This document shows positions 1 through 12,960 of a stretch of DNA of 64,000 nt, one piece after another; the first letter of the stretch is position 1; every line of letters begins with the position of its first letter. The stretch covers positions 7,316,001 through 7,380,000 of the forward strand of contig NC_003282.8 of assembly GCF_000002985.6 (NCBI RefSeq), given 5' to 3'. The stretch is from Caenorhabditis elegans. Lineage: Eukaryota; Nematoda; Chromadorea; Rhabditida; Rhabditidae. The notes below the pieces were generated by a model. The model searched no databases, was not told the DNA's origin, and was given only the letters and a program-made list of their open reading frames with translations. The translations under genes and the position numbers were made by a program.

Positions 1-1094
1 CAAGTTCAAGAATCAAAATTCTTTCAGTTAAATGTTGGAATGCTCTTGGAATTGGTTTAACATAGGCATCAATTAGAGAAGATGCACAGTGTGATAGGAA
101 TGATTGACGCCATTTGTCGAATACTGCTGATGGAACTCTGAAATTTTAATAAATTATTGGAAAAATTAAAAACAATTAGGTTTTTATAAAATGTGAAACT
201 TTTAAGCATAAATTTACCAACCTGCAATAGTATTTAACATGTTCCCTTCCTCCATGAATAGTCAAAGTTCTCTCATCCTTATTGGCATCTACATCTGCTC
301 CAGAGAGCACAAGTTCTTGAGCTGGAGCTTCTCCTGCGTAGTGAGATGCAAAGATTTGAAGACGTCCTTCTTTCATTCGAATGTACTGCTTCATCCATCC
401 TTCATTATCTAGACCGTCTGATTTTGTGACCTCGTCGGCTGGGACCTGGAATGAAATAGCTCAAAATATAGTTTTTTCCAATTTCTCAATCAGTTGAGAT
501 TATAATTAAAATTGTTATTTTTTATTATGAATAGAAACTATTTTATATTTTTTGAATAGCTTTTGGACGTAGGAGTTTTGGTTTCTGGAATGTGATCACT
601 GTTTTTGTTTTTTCTAGGCCTGAAAATTTCCAAGCAAAAACTCCGCCCACTACGTTCCCCAACGTGGTGAGCGAAACCCGCCAGATGTCCGTACACGGAG
701 TTCATCACGTTCCAATTTAGAGGTGCACAATCAACTCTGGTTCCTCTGCATTTAACCGTGAAAATCTTTCGCCTTTTACTAAAGATTTCCGTGCAAAGGA
801 GCATTTACTGAGTATTACATACAATTTTTGGAGACTCCTTGAGAAAGCGGGTCAAAATAAACTACAGCAAAGGTAATTTCTTTATTTACGAATGCTTACC
901 TCTACATGTCCTTCCATTGTCACAAATCGATTTCTTTTTGTTTCAACTCGTGGTTCATATGATATTTCGTAGAGGGCTTTTAGTAAATGCTTAGGATCCC
1001 ATTCTCGCAGAGCATTTGCTTCTTCAGCTTTCAAACTGTCTGATCTTCCAACACCATTTTCCATTTCAACTCCGTTGATTTCCAAATCTGGCAT
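1..1094 (-). CDS. PH-like domain protein, 5' part of gene (runs off left edge)
   Basis: Three exons join in frame: 900-1094, 222-445, and 137 down to the window edge. The ATG at 1094 opens MPDLEINGVEMENG. It lies 10 bases after a tttttccag acceptor, so it could be a trans-splice or a cis-splice site. Exon 2 reads through EGWMKQYIRMKEGRLQIF, then a predicted beta-rich stretch with ELVLSGADVDANKDERTL and TIHGGREHVKYYCR. Exon 3 continues VPSAVFDKWRQSFLSH. This alternation of strands ending in a Trp-containing helix (FDKWRQSFL) is what a pleckstrin-homology fold looks like, so a role at membranes or in signalling scaffolds is inferred. I do not recognise the family. The start is uncertain: these exons could instead be 3' alternative exons of the gene at 4891-10662, which ends on the same strand 3.8 kb upstream. 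Confidence 0.6.
538..830 (-). repeat. Probable dispersed repeat inside the first intron of the PH-like gene
   Basis: This segment has an 88-codon open frame on the minus strand with a block containing NSVYGHLAGFAHHVGERSGR. It sits between two exons that splice to each other in frame without it. Its base composition is much more GC-rich than the flanking intron. The look is that of an interspersed worm repeat rather than an exon. I could not search for other copies. Confidence 0.35.
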
Positions 1095-4000
1095 TGAAAT
1101 ATGCTGGAAAAAACGAGAAGTTGGTAGAAAAAATAATATTTCAACTTGAAGCTACATACAATCAAAGCAAATAGAAAAAATAGCATGCATAGGGAAAATT
1201 CAATAAAACATGTTTGCCTGGCTATAAAACATTGGAAAATGGAGAGGGCGGGAAAAGGAGAAAATACGAAAAATCGGAAAGAAAGTATCAGTTTTCGAAA
1301 TCCGAATAAAAAACCACTGAATCGTACTAGTAAAAAAGGGCGTTCTTTTGAAATAAGAAGTTGAGAAATTTAGGGAGAGAGAGCAGAGTTTCCGGTTGCA
1401 TTTTTTGTTGAAACTTGTCGTCGTTGGTTTTTTGTGTTGGTTTGGTATGTTTGGAGACAACAACGGAACGCAATTTGAGGAGAGGGTGAAAATGGAAATT
1501 TGAACGGGAAGTCACATGGATTTTTGAAGAAAATTTGGAGAAACAAAATAACCCTTGGAGCGAAAGTTTTCAGCTACCGTACCTGTGAGGATTTTTCGAA
1601 AAATTTTAAAATAGGTGTTTGACAATTTTGTAGTAAGTTGTGGTGAAAATTTTCAAAATCACGACAGTATAATCATAAACTTTTCTATTTGGACGAATAC
1701 TAATTTTGTAATACTTACGGGTACTGTAGTTGAAAAGTTTGGCTTCCACCAAGACCCGAGGCTGGGGTTCAAAGTTAACTTTGAAGAGAAGTTTTCAATA
1801 AAAAGTTACCACTTAAAATAAATATTTTATCAGAAAAATTACGTTAAATTTTGAAACTTTTAAATAAGAAAGTATAATAAAATAAGACAATAACATTTGA
1901 CTTCAAATTTAATAAAAAAATAATTAAACAAAAACAAGTAGCAATATTCTGCCCTAACTCCTAAAAAAGACCCAAAAAGGGAAAATAATGATTTCTTTTT
2001 CGCCTTCTTCCGTCTTTGTTCCGTAATAAGATTATGTGCAAATAGGGGAGCAACGAGTAAACAATTTCTTTCTTTTTTTTTGGAGCATTTTTTTTGGTAA
2101 AGACCCAATAAGAGGAAATGGGCTACTATCTGTCTAAGATCTAGGAAAATATTTCAATAGAAAGCCAAATTCCCATTCATAAATTCCAATATTCACCTAT
2201 GAATATCGTGTGAATCTACGGAAATCCGATGCGTGTCTTTTCGGAAACAGATATCTATGAAATATAGAGAGAAAGAGAAACCGATTGGAGATCAGACCCA
2301 GAAATTTCAATAAGAGATGAATGTGATTGAAGAGACGTAGAGAGGAAGAGAAAAATAATAGTTTGGAGAGGTTCAATGTGACGGCCTAATTGCCATGTGG
2401 AAACGATTTCTCGAGAAAGTGACAGAACAAATGGGAAGGAAAACCAGAGAATAAGAAAAAACAAAAATTTTTTGTGTTTCCTCTTGTTTTCTTTAAGCTT
2501 GTCGTTTGTCTTTGGATTTCAGAGGTTCAAAGAATTCTAGACGTGTTTTCTAAAGAGTCTCTCAAAGTTTTCAGAATAATGGAGAAATTGAGATTTAGTA
2601 GGTGAAATGATACAGTTTAATTGGCAAATGTAATTTGTAATTTGTAAATTAGAAGCAATTGCTTGCCTATACTATTTTAATTCTATAATAGCTAGTGAAA
2701 GGCTCATCAATCAAATAAAGTGAGATAGGTTTTGAAATGGAACCTTTGAAGAATCTGACAGGCATACAAATATTGAGTTTAAAAAAAACATAAGCTTTGT
2801 TATTTGGTTCTTCGATTTTCTGCTTAATTTACCGAAAATATCTATCATAATAGCAACGCAATCCAAATTATGAAACGTTCTTGACAGAACTTTGGCAACT
2901 TATTGAGCATATATTAAGTGAAATTAACTTTATGAATATCTAAACCCCTCCACTAAAATTATTTGCATTCTAAATCACGCTCTTTTCCCCTAAATGCCCT
3001 TTATTGGCAGACCTCCTTCACACCCGAACTTTTCGTTTTTTTTGTCATTATTCTCGTGCAAATCCCTCAAGACCAAGAGAGGGGCGCCGCCTAGCCCATA
3101 AATCAGTCACCAAATAAATCTTTTCCTCCATTTTTTTGTCTGCAAAAAAAGTTCTGGCATTCTTTTTTGTTTGTTTATCTTCCACTCACTTTCCTTGACT
3201 CCTTCAGCCTTTTTTCCAGTTTCAAAGCTTCATCATTTATAGATGAAATCAGAAAAGAAAACGAGGGAATGTTTTTTTTTCTTCTGCGGAAGAGTTTTTT
3301 ATTCCTTTGGGAATTTGGAAATCAACGAACAAAAATGACAGCAAAGAAAAACACAAAAATATTTACCATTTATAGGAGAATGGGACCCTTGAAATTTCTG
3401 GTGGAGCACGAAATGAAAAATGCGAAAGAGCGGAAAGAATGAAATAGAATGTCGTTTTTTGTGGCAAAAGAATTTTTTGTTGCAATTTTTGTTAGGTTGA
3501 ATGAGTTTTTGGAAGAGGAATAACGTTCAGAGAACTTGACCTCTCAAGAAAAATTATTTAAATAAGTGGAAGTTCAAATGAACAAAAAAAGTCACTTGGC
3601 AAATTTCTATGACACTTGGTTTCTATAAAAATATCAAGGTTATATCCGAGTTAAACTGGGATATTTATGCAAAAACCCATTTCGTCGAGTAGGATAAAGC
3701 CTTTAATCAAATATCAGAACTCAAAGGTTTATCCGGTTGCTGGTGGGAATAAGGCGGATTATATTGGGGAACTTGCTCGAGTAAGAGCTTATTTCTGTGA
3801 GAAATAATATGATATATGGAATGCAAAATGGATTTTGCTTAATTGAAATAGAGGATGTAAACGATAGAGTCTAAATCCAAGGTCTATCTAGAAGTTAAAG
3901 GGCCACTTAGGTAATTTTTTAAGGAAAAAGACAATAAGATGAAGCTCGAAAGGATAATGCCCTTTTCGTAATGAGAGAAAGAGAGAATGCACTCAATTCA

Positions 4001-4890
4001 TCAAGCCTCCCTCACAGAGGAACTAAGAGAGAATGAAGCGACCCAAAAATGAGAGATAGACAACAAATGAAGAAACGCAGGAAGTTAGAGGAACAGAGAA
4101 GCCCCCCGCATCCTCTCATTTTCAGGCAGACCGACGGAGAGAAAGAGGCGCGCGCGCACGCGTATGTTTCTGTTTCTGTTCTGCGGCTGTTCCTCGTTGT
4201 GGAGAGACGTGTGACAAAAAAGTTAAGAAGCACTGGGTAAATATAGAGAGATTTTGAGAAATTGAGAACAAAAAGATACGAGAAAGAGAGCGCGCCAGCG
4301 ACCGGGTAGGAGGCGGCCGTTGTTGACGGGGCCCCCGGAAGAGTTAGAGGTGAGAAAATAGTGGATGGGATGAAGAGACGCAGAGAAAAAACAGAGAAAG
4401 AAAAGAAAGGCGTAGAGACTATGACACTAACAATGTATTTATATAAACATTTCACGTTAGTCATAAGGGATACGTTGGACATTGCAAAAAATATGAACAA
4501 GTGTATGCATTTTTTTTTGTTGGAAGATCCAAAATGTTTGTTGCCAAATTTCAATTTTCGGTGAGTGGCATGCAATGATCTATGGTCATTAAACTGGAAA
4601 TTGGTTCAAAAATATATTTTCTGAAAAGATAATCTTACGGCCCTCATTGCATTGTAATTTCGAGTGTCAAGTTCTGAATGTTCCCCCTGGGCCTCATAAG
4701 GAAATGCTCGTTATTCTTGGCGGGGCTGGACTTCACAGTTAAGTTTATTAGAAAATGTTAGGAATACAAACAAAAATTGAAAATGACAGGTATTTTCTGA
4801 CCGAAATCGGAAGATTAAGAATTGTTGAATCAATTTGAAAGTCTAGAGGCAATGAAATCAACGGAGATGAAATTGTTTCTTATTCGGAAT
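1095..4890. other. Intergenic region, no supported gene
   Basis: There are only short open frames without splice context. The region is AT-rich with long A/T runs. The exception is a local GC-rich patch at about 4140-4340, with a gcgcgcgcacgcg run near 4149 and a GC block at about 4290-4340. It lies between two minus-strand transcription units, so it should hold the 3' flank of the 4891-10662 gene and the promoter of the PH-like gene. Confidence 0.5.
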
Positions 4891-7800
4891 TTAAAAATTT
4901 GGTCCATCGCCGGACAAGGAGACCGGAGAGAGCATTGAAGTGTCATCTAGGGCCTTGTAGACACGACGAACACGGATTGACTCCTCGTCTGATGACTGAC
5001 GATGATAGTATGAGTTGTGTTGAACTTGGACAGGTGGAGAGTGCATCACTGTTGATGAAGCTGAAAATTCTGATTGTAGAAATATTTATTATTAGACGTT
5101 CAGCGGATGGTGATAATTCTTTTAGATTTTTCAAACTTACTTCTTGCTGAAACATCAATCCTTTGTGCACCACCACCAATAGAATAACCATGTTCACTGT
5201 GCTCATCTACAGTACCCTGGTGCATTTCATGATGATGACGTGTCATATGATCTTTACTTCCATGCTCATGGAGTTCAATCTCATCAAGTGGAATGCGGGG
5301 CAAAGAACGTGGACGAGGTTTAATCTCTGAATATTATTTTGAAACTAAAAAGAATCAGCTGACGAAATGTCAAATACCTGGTTCCAAGTGATGACCAGGT
5401 GGTGCAGCACTGACACGGTAGATCACTTGCTCAGTTGTCAGTGGCTTCTCGTCGGGCTTACTGGAATTCGAGAATTAAAATCTAGAAATTAAAAAGAATC
5501 TACGAACTTGAAAAGTTTTGCCAAATTTTTGACATGTCCGACATGAACTGGCTGGTAGTCCAAGGAAGTTGTTGATTTACATTGATGAGCAATGTTTTCC
5601 GAATTTTCAACACTGTCAAAATGCACATGCTGGTGATGATTGTGTTCTGAAATTACGAGATTTATAGAAACACCTCTTTGAAACATGTCATACCGTGATA
5701 GGACTCTGAGTTTCCGTTTTGAATTTTCAATGGAGCTGGAATATTTTGGCGATTCAACGAGTTCGAGCACTGAACAACAGTTCCCGTGGTAGTTGCAGTT
5801 GAAGCTGTGCTCACATGAGAAGTGGTGCTAACTCTTGAATCTTCTCTTTTCACAAATGGTGAGTTAACCGGAATGTGTGCCTCAATGTGAGCTCTCTTTG
5901 ATGATTGAATATTTTGTTCATCCCAGTTGTTGGTCTTGCTCATTTGTCGAATCGATTGGTTGCTTTGAGCCAGCTGATATTGAATATCTTTCTCATTTTG
6001 AACCGAGTGATGATGGTGAGCATTTTCATTTGATGTTGTGTGATAGTGATGAATATGTTCATTTTCAGCTGTACTGTGTTGATGAGCATTTTCATCTTGA
6101 TGATAGTGATGAACATGTTCACTGCCATCTGTATGATAATGATGATGATGATGGTGTTGAACGTGAACAGTGTCATAATGGTGATGTTCTGAAACAGAAA
6201 ATTTTATATTTTCAATTATAATTTAAATATTTTACCTTGATCGTGTGGAATATCATAGACAACTTGTCCATGTGGTTCATCATATACTACACTTCCTCGA
6301 TGAGTTTGTGATCCATGAACAGTTGAATACTCTTGAGCATTCGAGTGTTGAGAAGTAGCATAAGCATCATAATGAGTCGCCTGATTCTGATTGATTAATT
6401 GAGAATGTGTATGAGTTTGGACGGTATTTGAAAGCATATGCGAATGAGCTCGACTCTCGTCGTGAGAATCTTGGACAACAGAGGCTGAAAATACACTTTC
6501 TTAGATATAAACAGTTTTAATCAGATCATTACCATCCTTCGCATTGTACCGTTCGATATGTTTATGCACATAATCAACATTTCCAGCAGAATCAGAGTGA
6601 TCTCTTGGGGATGCGGCATCATCGAGACGTGGAAAATCGATAGTTTTGATCTCTAATCCAGGCGTCGTTGGTCGAGAGTTGGCACGAGAAACTGGATGAC
6701 TGACTGGACGGGTTTGACTTAGAATATGATTTTCTTCATTCATTTTAAGCAAAAATCCGTTGCGGTAGATCAACTCATGGAAAATGACAGGGCCAAGTGG
6801 CTTGTCAATATGCTCGTCCAAAAATTCTTCGGATTTTGGAGGTGGCTGCCATGTTCGTTTCGGTTTCTCCGGGATAGGTTCTGGAACTGCCACTGGGACA
6901 AACACCGATGGAATAAGAATAGGCTGTGATACTGGACAAGGAGTGTTCTTGCCTGAAACAGTAAAAATTTGGTGGGAATGATGGGAATTTTAGCTATTGA
7001 TATCATTCAAAAAGCTGTCATTTTCACCGAAGATTGCAGGGAAATCTATACTACTATTATCTATTTCATCTTCCATTTCTAGTCAAATTCTACAACACAC
7101 TCACGATTTGGTAATTTCCTTTTATCACATTTAATCTTACAAGGTGAAGATGGGGTAGAAGTTTCTATAATTCGATTGGAAATTTCATATTTCGTTTGAA
7201 TACAACCTATTCTACGTATCAACTTTGCTTTTATGGCGGAATCGTTGCTTCTTAACTTATTATTCAATCAAAAGTCAACTCACTTTCTTGAATCTCTTCA
7301 TATGCATGTTCTTCTTCGTATTCCCGTGCTGCCTTAATCTCATTCTGAAGTTCCAGATATTTCCTTCGCTTTTCTTCTTCCAAAAGTCTTTCCCTTTCTT
7401 CTCCTCTCATTGCTCTTTCCATTTCTCTAACTCTATCAGTGACACTCTTTTCTAATCCCAAATTCTTTTGATCATTGGATTGATTAAAATGTGGAGACAC
7501 TGATACATCAAGAGCGTCATTTCCGATATAAAGATCATCATAATGACGTTTAGCTGGCACTGGAACTGGCTCTGGTTCTTCTTCAATTACTTCAGCTGGA
7601 GTTGCAACGTGAATAATCTCTGCTGGAGGTGGAGGTGGTGGTGGAATGTAAGGAAGCAATGGGACGAATACAATGTGATCGTGATCTCTAGTGTAGTTCA
7701 GAACATGAACAACTATTGGTGGTGCTGGAGGTGGAAGTGGAGGTAGTGGAGGTTCATACACTTCCTCGTATATATGCTCATCGTCCAATGTCACAGATTT

Positions 7801-10662
7801 CTCTTGTACTTCATATTTCGTGTCTTCATATGGACAATATGCCGGATATTCCTCGATCACAATTGGCTCATGAAGAATGTCTTCAACTCGATGAAGCACT
7901 TCATATCTAGTTGACAGATCATAGTAATCTGGGAACGACGGAATTACAATTTTACAATGATCCAAATCTTTGGTATGCGACAGAATGATACGATGAACAT
8001 TGTCATAGTAATCAGCAAATGGCCCAATTTTATATGGAATATGTTCAAGTCCAGGATCACGACTGAGAATGATTTGAGTGGCGTGATCGTAATAGTCTGG
8101 GAACGAGAAAGACAAATGGGTAGGGTGATGTGGGAGATCTTCTGATCTATTGAGCACAGTGTATGCTGGCTCCGGGGTCTTTGGAGGAGCTGGAGATGGA
8201 AGTCGTGATGTTCCGTCGTAGTCCGAGTACTTTTCTAGATAGTCACGAGAGTAGGAATAGTGAAGTGGGCGAGTGATGTTGCCCTGAAAAAAATTGGATG
8301 GACTGAGAATAATTTGGTTCTATTAAATTTACAAGTCAAGTATTCAAAAATTGTCTTCCAATTCAAGTTTTTTTTGCTCACCTGATAATAACCTTTTGCA
8401 TCCAAGAACATGAACTTGCTCGGATCATAATAATCGTGATATCCTTCTGGCATTTCGATTTCTGGTGGGAATGTTGTTCTATAAAAAAGTTTAGCAATCA
8501 ATTACAGATTTGGTACTCACTTGAAGTCATATTTTCTCTCATAAGTGCTTGAATACACATTTGTGGTAGATGTTCTATGAATTGGCTCATCATAAATGTG
8601 CTCCGACTTCTTCGCTGGCATTTTTGGCATTACTTCTTGATTTTTCGCTGGTGGAAGTGGTGTTCCATAATGTCCATATCCAGATACATAATTTCCATAT
8701 CGAGAATTGTAGTCATGACGAGTGTCAACACTAAACAAATTGCTTAAGGACTTTGTAGTGGAAGAGACTTGATCCAAACGTGGTCGTGACTGAGTTGAAG
8801 AAGCAGTTCCATGAGTTTCAGAACTATGTTGATTGTTAGATGTTTGATGTGCTTCGTGAGCAACTGATCCCATTGATTTTGACCTGGACATTCCAAATGA
8901 AGTGTATGCATCTCCATTACTTTGATGATAAACTGGATGAACTGAAAGAGAAAGCTCACGAGTTCTGATGTGGTTCTCTTCTTTCTCAGCAAAAAACTTG
9001 GCGATTCTTGCACTAATATCCTCTGCCACTTCGTTGAATTGATTCATTCCGAAAGGATGATCTCCAGCTCTCACAGTCAGTGTTCGATCCTCCAAAAGCC
9101 CAGAACCACCATCTTCTTCATAAACTGCAAGTTCATGATCCCATTCTCCGTGCCCTTGTGGAAGTCTTTGTGAGACGACATGGCGATGAGACTGATCTTC
9201 TTTAATGAGCTCTTCCAATGGAGCATCAACAGTTTCCACGTATTCCAGGCGTTCTTCATCATTTGGTCCGTAATCCTGTGTGCAATCCTCGAGGCGTTGA
9301 ACTTGATCCGGAGATGGTACAGATTTCTGAAAGGAGGAATTATGAATATTTATTTCGTTGATTTTATTTGAAAAACTTAAATATCGAAAACGTTTATTTT
9401 CTGCATTTTTGTTGTTTTTTAATTCTAAATGTTTGCACTCTTTTACTATTTGTTTCATAAATATTGAACTATGAAATAACCTTTTTTGCTGTTTTTTTAA
9501 AAACAAAAAATAGATGAAGCATTAAAACATTTCTGGTAGTTTTTTTACATACAGTTTATCACATTGGTAATTCTATGTACAATGCACAATCATCTTCTAA
9601 AATAGTCTTCAAAAATAGTCTTGAAAAGTTCAATATCGTATTAACGATTTATCAAAGCATTATAACACCTGTTCTTCAGAATGATACGAATTTGTACCCA
9701 ACCCAAAAATAACAAAAACAACTTTCTCATTTTCAAAAACTCACAGATCTGTAAAACTTTTGTTCCACGTACACCCTTGTCAAAGATCGCCCACGTCGTT
9801 GTAGATGGTTCTGAAAATACTTTCAATGTTTGCCACGTCATCATCACCCCGAATCGCCTACTTCCTTCTCATTTTATGACACTTGCACAATGCTTCTAAA
9901 CAAAAAGAAATGGCATCTGTTATCAGTGATTGCGGCCGAAATTTTGATATTTTACTACGCACTGTGGCATTTGCAATCCGCAATTATGATGACTAATTAA
10001 ATTTTTGGAAGGTAGGAGGGGATTAAGAATGAGTCAAAGTTGAGGTCGAAATTTGGAAAACATAGTTTCTCTAAAATACTAAACTTTTGTGTTTTGTGGT
10101 TTTTGTGTGAAACATCGAAATTAAATCAGAAAAAATGATTAAAAGTTAAGTGCACATTTACCGTATTTTCACTATTAGACTTGCACCCAAACTGCTTTAT
10201 TTATATCTTGGTTGTCTTTTATAACAGTTGTTTAATAAGCAAAATATAGAAAAAATAGTATGCGCGTATTTTGTCAGTTGGCAATTTTTTGATAACATAA
10301 ACCCAAAGTGAACCGAGAGCTGTCAAAGTAGAGCAATGAGTTGCAAATATCGTAGGCGAATTGCGGAATTTTGAAAAATTAGTCCAAAATAAAATTAATG
10401 CCAGCTCTTTCAAAAAAAAAACACTTTTAAAATAAAAACAGACCTCATTCTTCTTGGTGGTCAATGCATAGATGTATCGACGAACTCCCAGATATCCACG
10501 TCCGCGATTTTCTGATCTCTGAAAAAACCAGAAAATTTACATTTTCTATGGATCTTGAACACAACTTACATCATTCTCTCTTCGAATTTGTTCATCCAAG
10601 TCCACACATTTCTGTTTAACGGCTACAAGTGCTGCATTCAAGTCGACTTGTAGGTCTCCCAT
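4891..10662 (-). CDS. Long low-complexity cytoplasmic-type protein: DYYD repeats, poly-Pro, coiled coil, His-rich tract
   Basis: The ATG at 10662 opens MGDLQVDLNAALVAVKQKCV; the TAA is at 4891. The first exons are about 10570-10662, 10444-10518, 9745-9810, 8521-9326, 8382-8478 and 7284-8283. Further exons lie at 6533-6952, 6236-6484, 5690-6190, then 5510-5650, 5380-5460, 5140-5325 and 4891-5065, and the phases agree at every junction I checked. In order the protein has a short charged N-terminus, a Ser/His-rich region with EHIYDEP, a series of FPDYYD-type repeats, two poly-Pro stretches flanking IVVHVLNY, an acidic/basic heptad-like coiled coil (DRVREMERAMRGEERERLLE), and an extreme His-rich segment. 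There is no signal peptide or membrane span. It resembles a scaffold or cytoskeletal adaptor; the function is not recognised. Confidence 0.75.
7107..7207 (-). other. Possible optional exon of the low-complexity gene
   Basis: This 101-base open segment lies between exons 7284-8283 and 6533-6952. Its acceptor is a poor gaatag and its donor is a good gtgagt. The upstream exon ends with one base of a codon and so does this one. Reading therefore stays in frame whether it is included or skipped: A|GT or A|GC going in, C|GC coming out. The peptide contains CIQTKYEISNRIIETSTPSS. It could be a cassette exon or chance. Confidence 0.35.
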
Positions 10663-11885
10663 GCTGAAATCGTATTCGAATTTTGTACAACGGACAGTTG
10701 AACTTGAGAATTCGTAATTTCAGTCGTGAAAAAGTTAGGAAAAAATTAAGCAAACAACAAAGAAGTTTGAAAAGGTAGAGTGGAAGTAGTATTCCTTGAA
10801 CTCGATGGAAAATTCCAACGAAAAGAGTCAATAAAAATGTTGGAATAGTGTAGTAAATGGTGGGTGAACAATCAACTGAAATAGGCGCAATTCTTTCCCT
10901 CTCTGCCAAAAAATGTGATAAGAGAATCTTTCTTTGGTGCCTTCTTCTTCTTAACAACATCTTATCAGTTTTTGGTGCGTTTGGAGGAGGAATGCAACGG
11001 GGCCGCCCGTTTTTGACTCCTTCATCGCTTTCTCCAAAATGTTGAGCAAATATCAAAGTTTATGATAGGTTGAAGGGACTGAAAATATTTGTGTAACTCA
11101 GAATCAGAATATGTTCAAATTTGAGTTTTATTGAACAAAAAGGAGAAATAACATTTTCAGAGAGGTTTTAGTAGGATTTGAATTGCAGGAGTGAAACTAA
11201 TTTAATAAGCGTGGGCAAAAGTTAATAAGGGCAGTGACAATCAAATTTTGTTTTTGAAAAAGTGAAAAATCATGAACGCGTCATTGGTGATTGCGGAAGA
11301 ATAAATAAGGAATGGGTAGGTACAATAGACTGCTTTGGCTGAGTTGTAGAAACCTCCCACGCATGCAAAAATGCCTACTTGCATGCTTTCAATGCACAGT
11401 AAGCGTTGGTCACTTTCTAGGTGTCAGGCAGGTAGGCATTTTCTAATTACATGGAAAAGTGTTCTATGGAGCCAATTAAAATAGAAATTTTGAAACATTG
11501 TGTTAATTTTAAGACAATTAAAAATTGGAAACATGGCCTACAAAATGTTTTTGAAATTCTCAATAAAGGTGGTCCGCGGTGTTATTAATTCTAGTCCTAC
11601 AAGTCAATAGGAATGAAAATTCAATTGGAACAGATTTCTGAAAAGCACAAGAAAAATTTAATTTTAAAATTCAAAATAAGAGGGAATTTTTTTTTTTGTT
11701 TTTTTTTTTGCGAGATAGATTTCAGGAAATTAAAATTGAATGGAGGATGCGTCTTGGTTTTTTGCACTTCTGCAATTACATAACTTTTTTGGTCTTTTTA
11801 AGTATAACAAGATAGGACAGAAATCCGACAGAAAAACTAAGTTCACAACATAAATAGGAAAAACAACAAAACTATAAAATACAAT
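10663..11885. other. Intergenic region
   Basis: This is the promoter side of the gene starting at 10662 and the 3' flank of the PB1/ZZ gene. A short stretch at about 11355-11440 carries several copies of a gcctacttgc/ggcaggtaggca motif in both orientations, a small palindromic worm-type repeat. A T-rich tract is at 11687-11710. No gene is seen. Confidence 0.5.
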
Positions 11886-12960
11886 TTAAAACCAATGATA
11901 ATGTTCTCTTTTGATATCATAACGATGTTCTGGGAAAATGTAACTTGGGGCGTTAACTGTGACATAATCAGGAATACTTGTAACCCTTGGAGTCACAATT
12001 CGTAGAAGAGCATGCTCGTAGTGAACCAAATCTTTTTCACAGTCTCCACAAATATCATAGTCTGGACATTGAAGACAGTGATAACGGCTTCCAACAATTA
12101 TACGGAAACAGTTTCGGCATGGAGTGTCATGATGGACGAAGTTTCTTATTGAATCATGATGATGATGATGGTGATGACGTTTGTTATCGTTGAATCGAAC
12201 AGATTGATGGATTGAATGTTGAGATGGAGTTCGAATTATTGGAACGTTAACTTCGTGATAATTACGGCTTATGCTTCTGGGACGGTAATCTGAAAAATTA
12301 AATTTTTAAAAATTTTGTTACTATTAGTTTTGAGTTACATAAGAACACACCTTTGCAAAACAACTTGAAATTTCTCAAAATTTGAAAATAAAAAATACTT
12401 TGAAAGATCATTGTTCCTTTTTTTAAAAAAACTTAATTTGAATAATTGAATTTTCAAATTGTAAGATTATCTAACAAAGAACTAACAAGGTTGTTATAAT
12501 AGGACTATGGAACTGTTTTTTAAAAAGTTTTCCGTAAAATCTTACCTTCCAGTCTTATATGTAGATGTGGAAGAATATGATCAGGATTTTGAACACATTC
12601 CATAACTTGCACTGAATCATTCAACTCGTTTTGAGCACCAATTGTACTATCTATTAAAAAATTATTACAAATATTTTTTCATTTCAAAAAACTCACCCGA
12701 AAATAGACGATAAACACCATTTGATGGATACAATTCGTGTGCAGCTTCAATTAATTTTTCCATTGCGTTGAACTTATTCAAATACAAAATCTTTGATCTG
12801 TGATAGTTATTATGGTAGAATGAGACATGAATATCCCTTGGAATCGTCTGAAAACAGTTTTATTACTGAAATCGAATATTCTTGAAGTTACCGAATATGA
12901 TGGAGTTCTTTCATATCTTCGTTCTATGATTGGTGGTCTCCTGTATCGAATACTACTCAT
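11886..12960 (-). CDS. p62/sequestosome-like protein with PB1-like and ZZ zinc-finger domains
   Basis: Four exons (12892-12960, 12697-12847, 12546-12650, 11886-12289) sum to 729 bases, giving 242 aa with all phases consistent. Residues about 24-108 look like a PB1 domain: a leading basic/aromatic strand (DIHVSFYHNNYHRSK), then helix, then an acidic stretch. A poly-His run follows. Residues about 160-207 form a ZZ-type zinc finger with CRNC, CLQC and CGDC pairs and a closing HYEH, matching the C-x2-C spacing and terminal histidines of the family. PB1 + ZZ is the N-terminal architecture of p62/SQSTM1, which links cargo to signalling and autophagy. No C-terminal UBA domain is present, so this is a shortened relative. 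The C-terminus ends HYHWF. Confidence 0.8.

Noticed and set aside
4012..4575. 187-codon minus-strand frame in the intergenic region
   Set aside because: Phe/Ser/Leu-rich translation of purine-rich DNA, no domain and no splice context.
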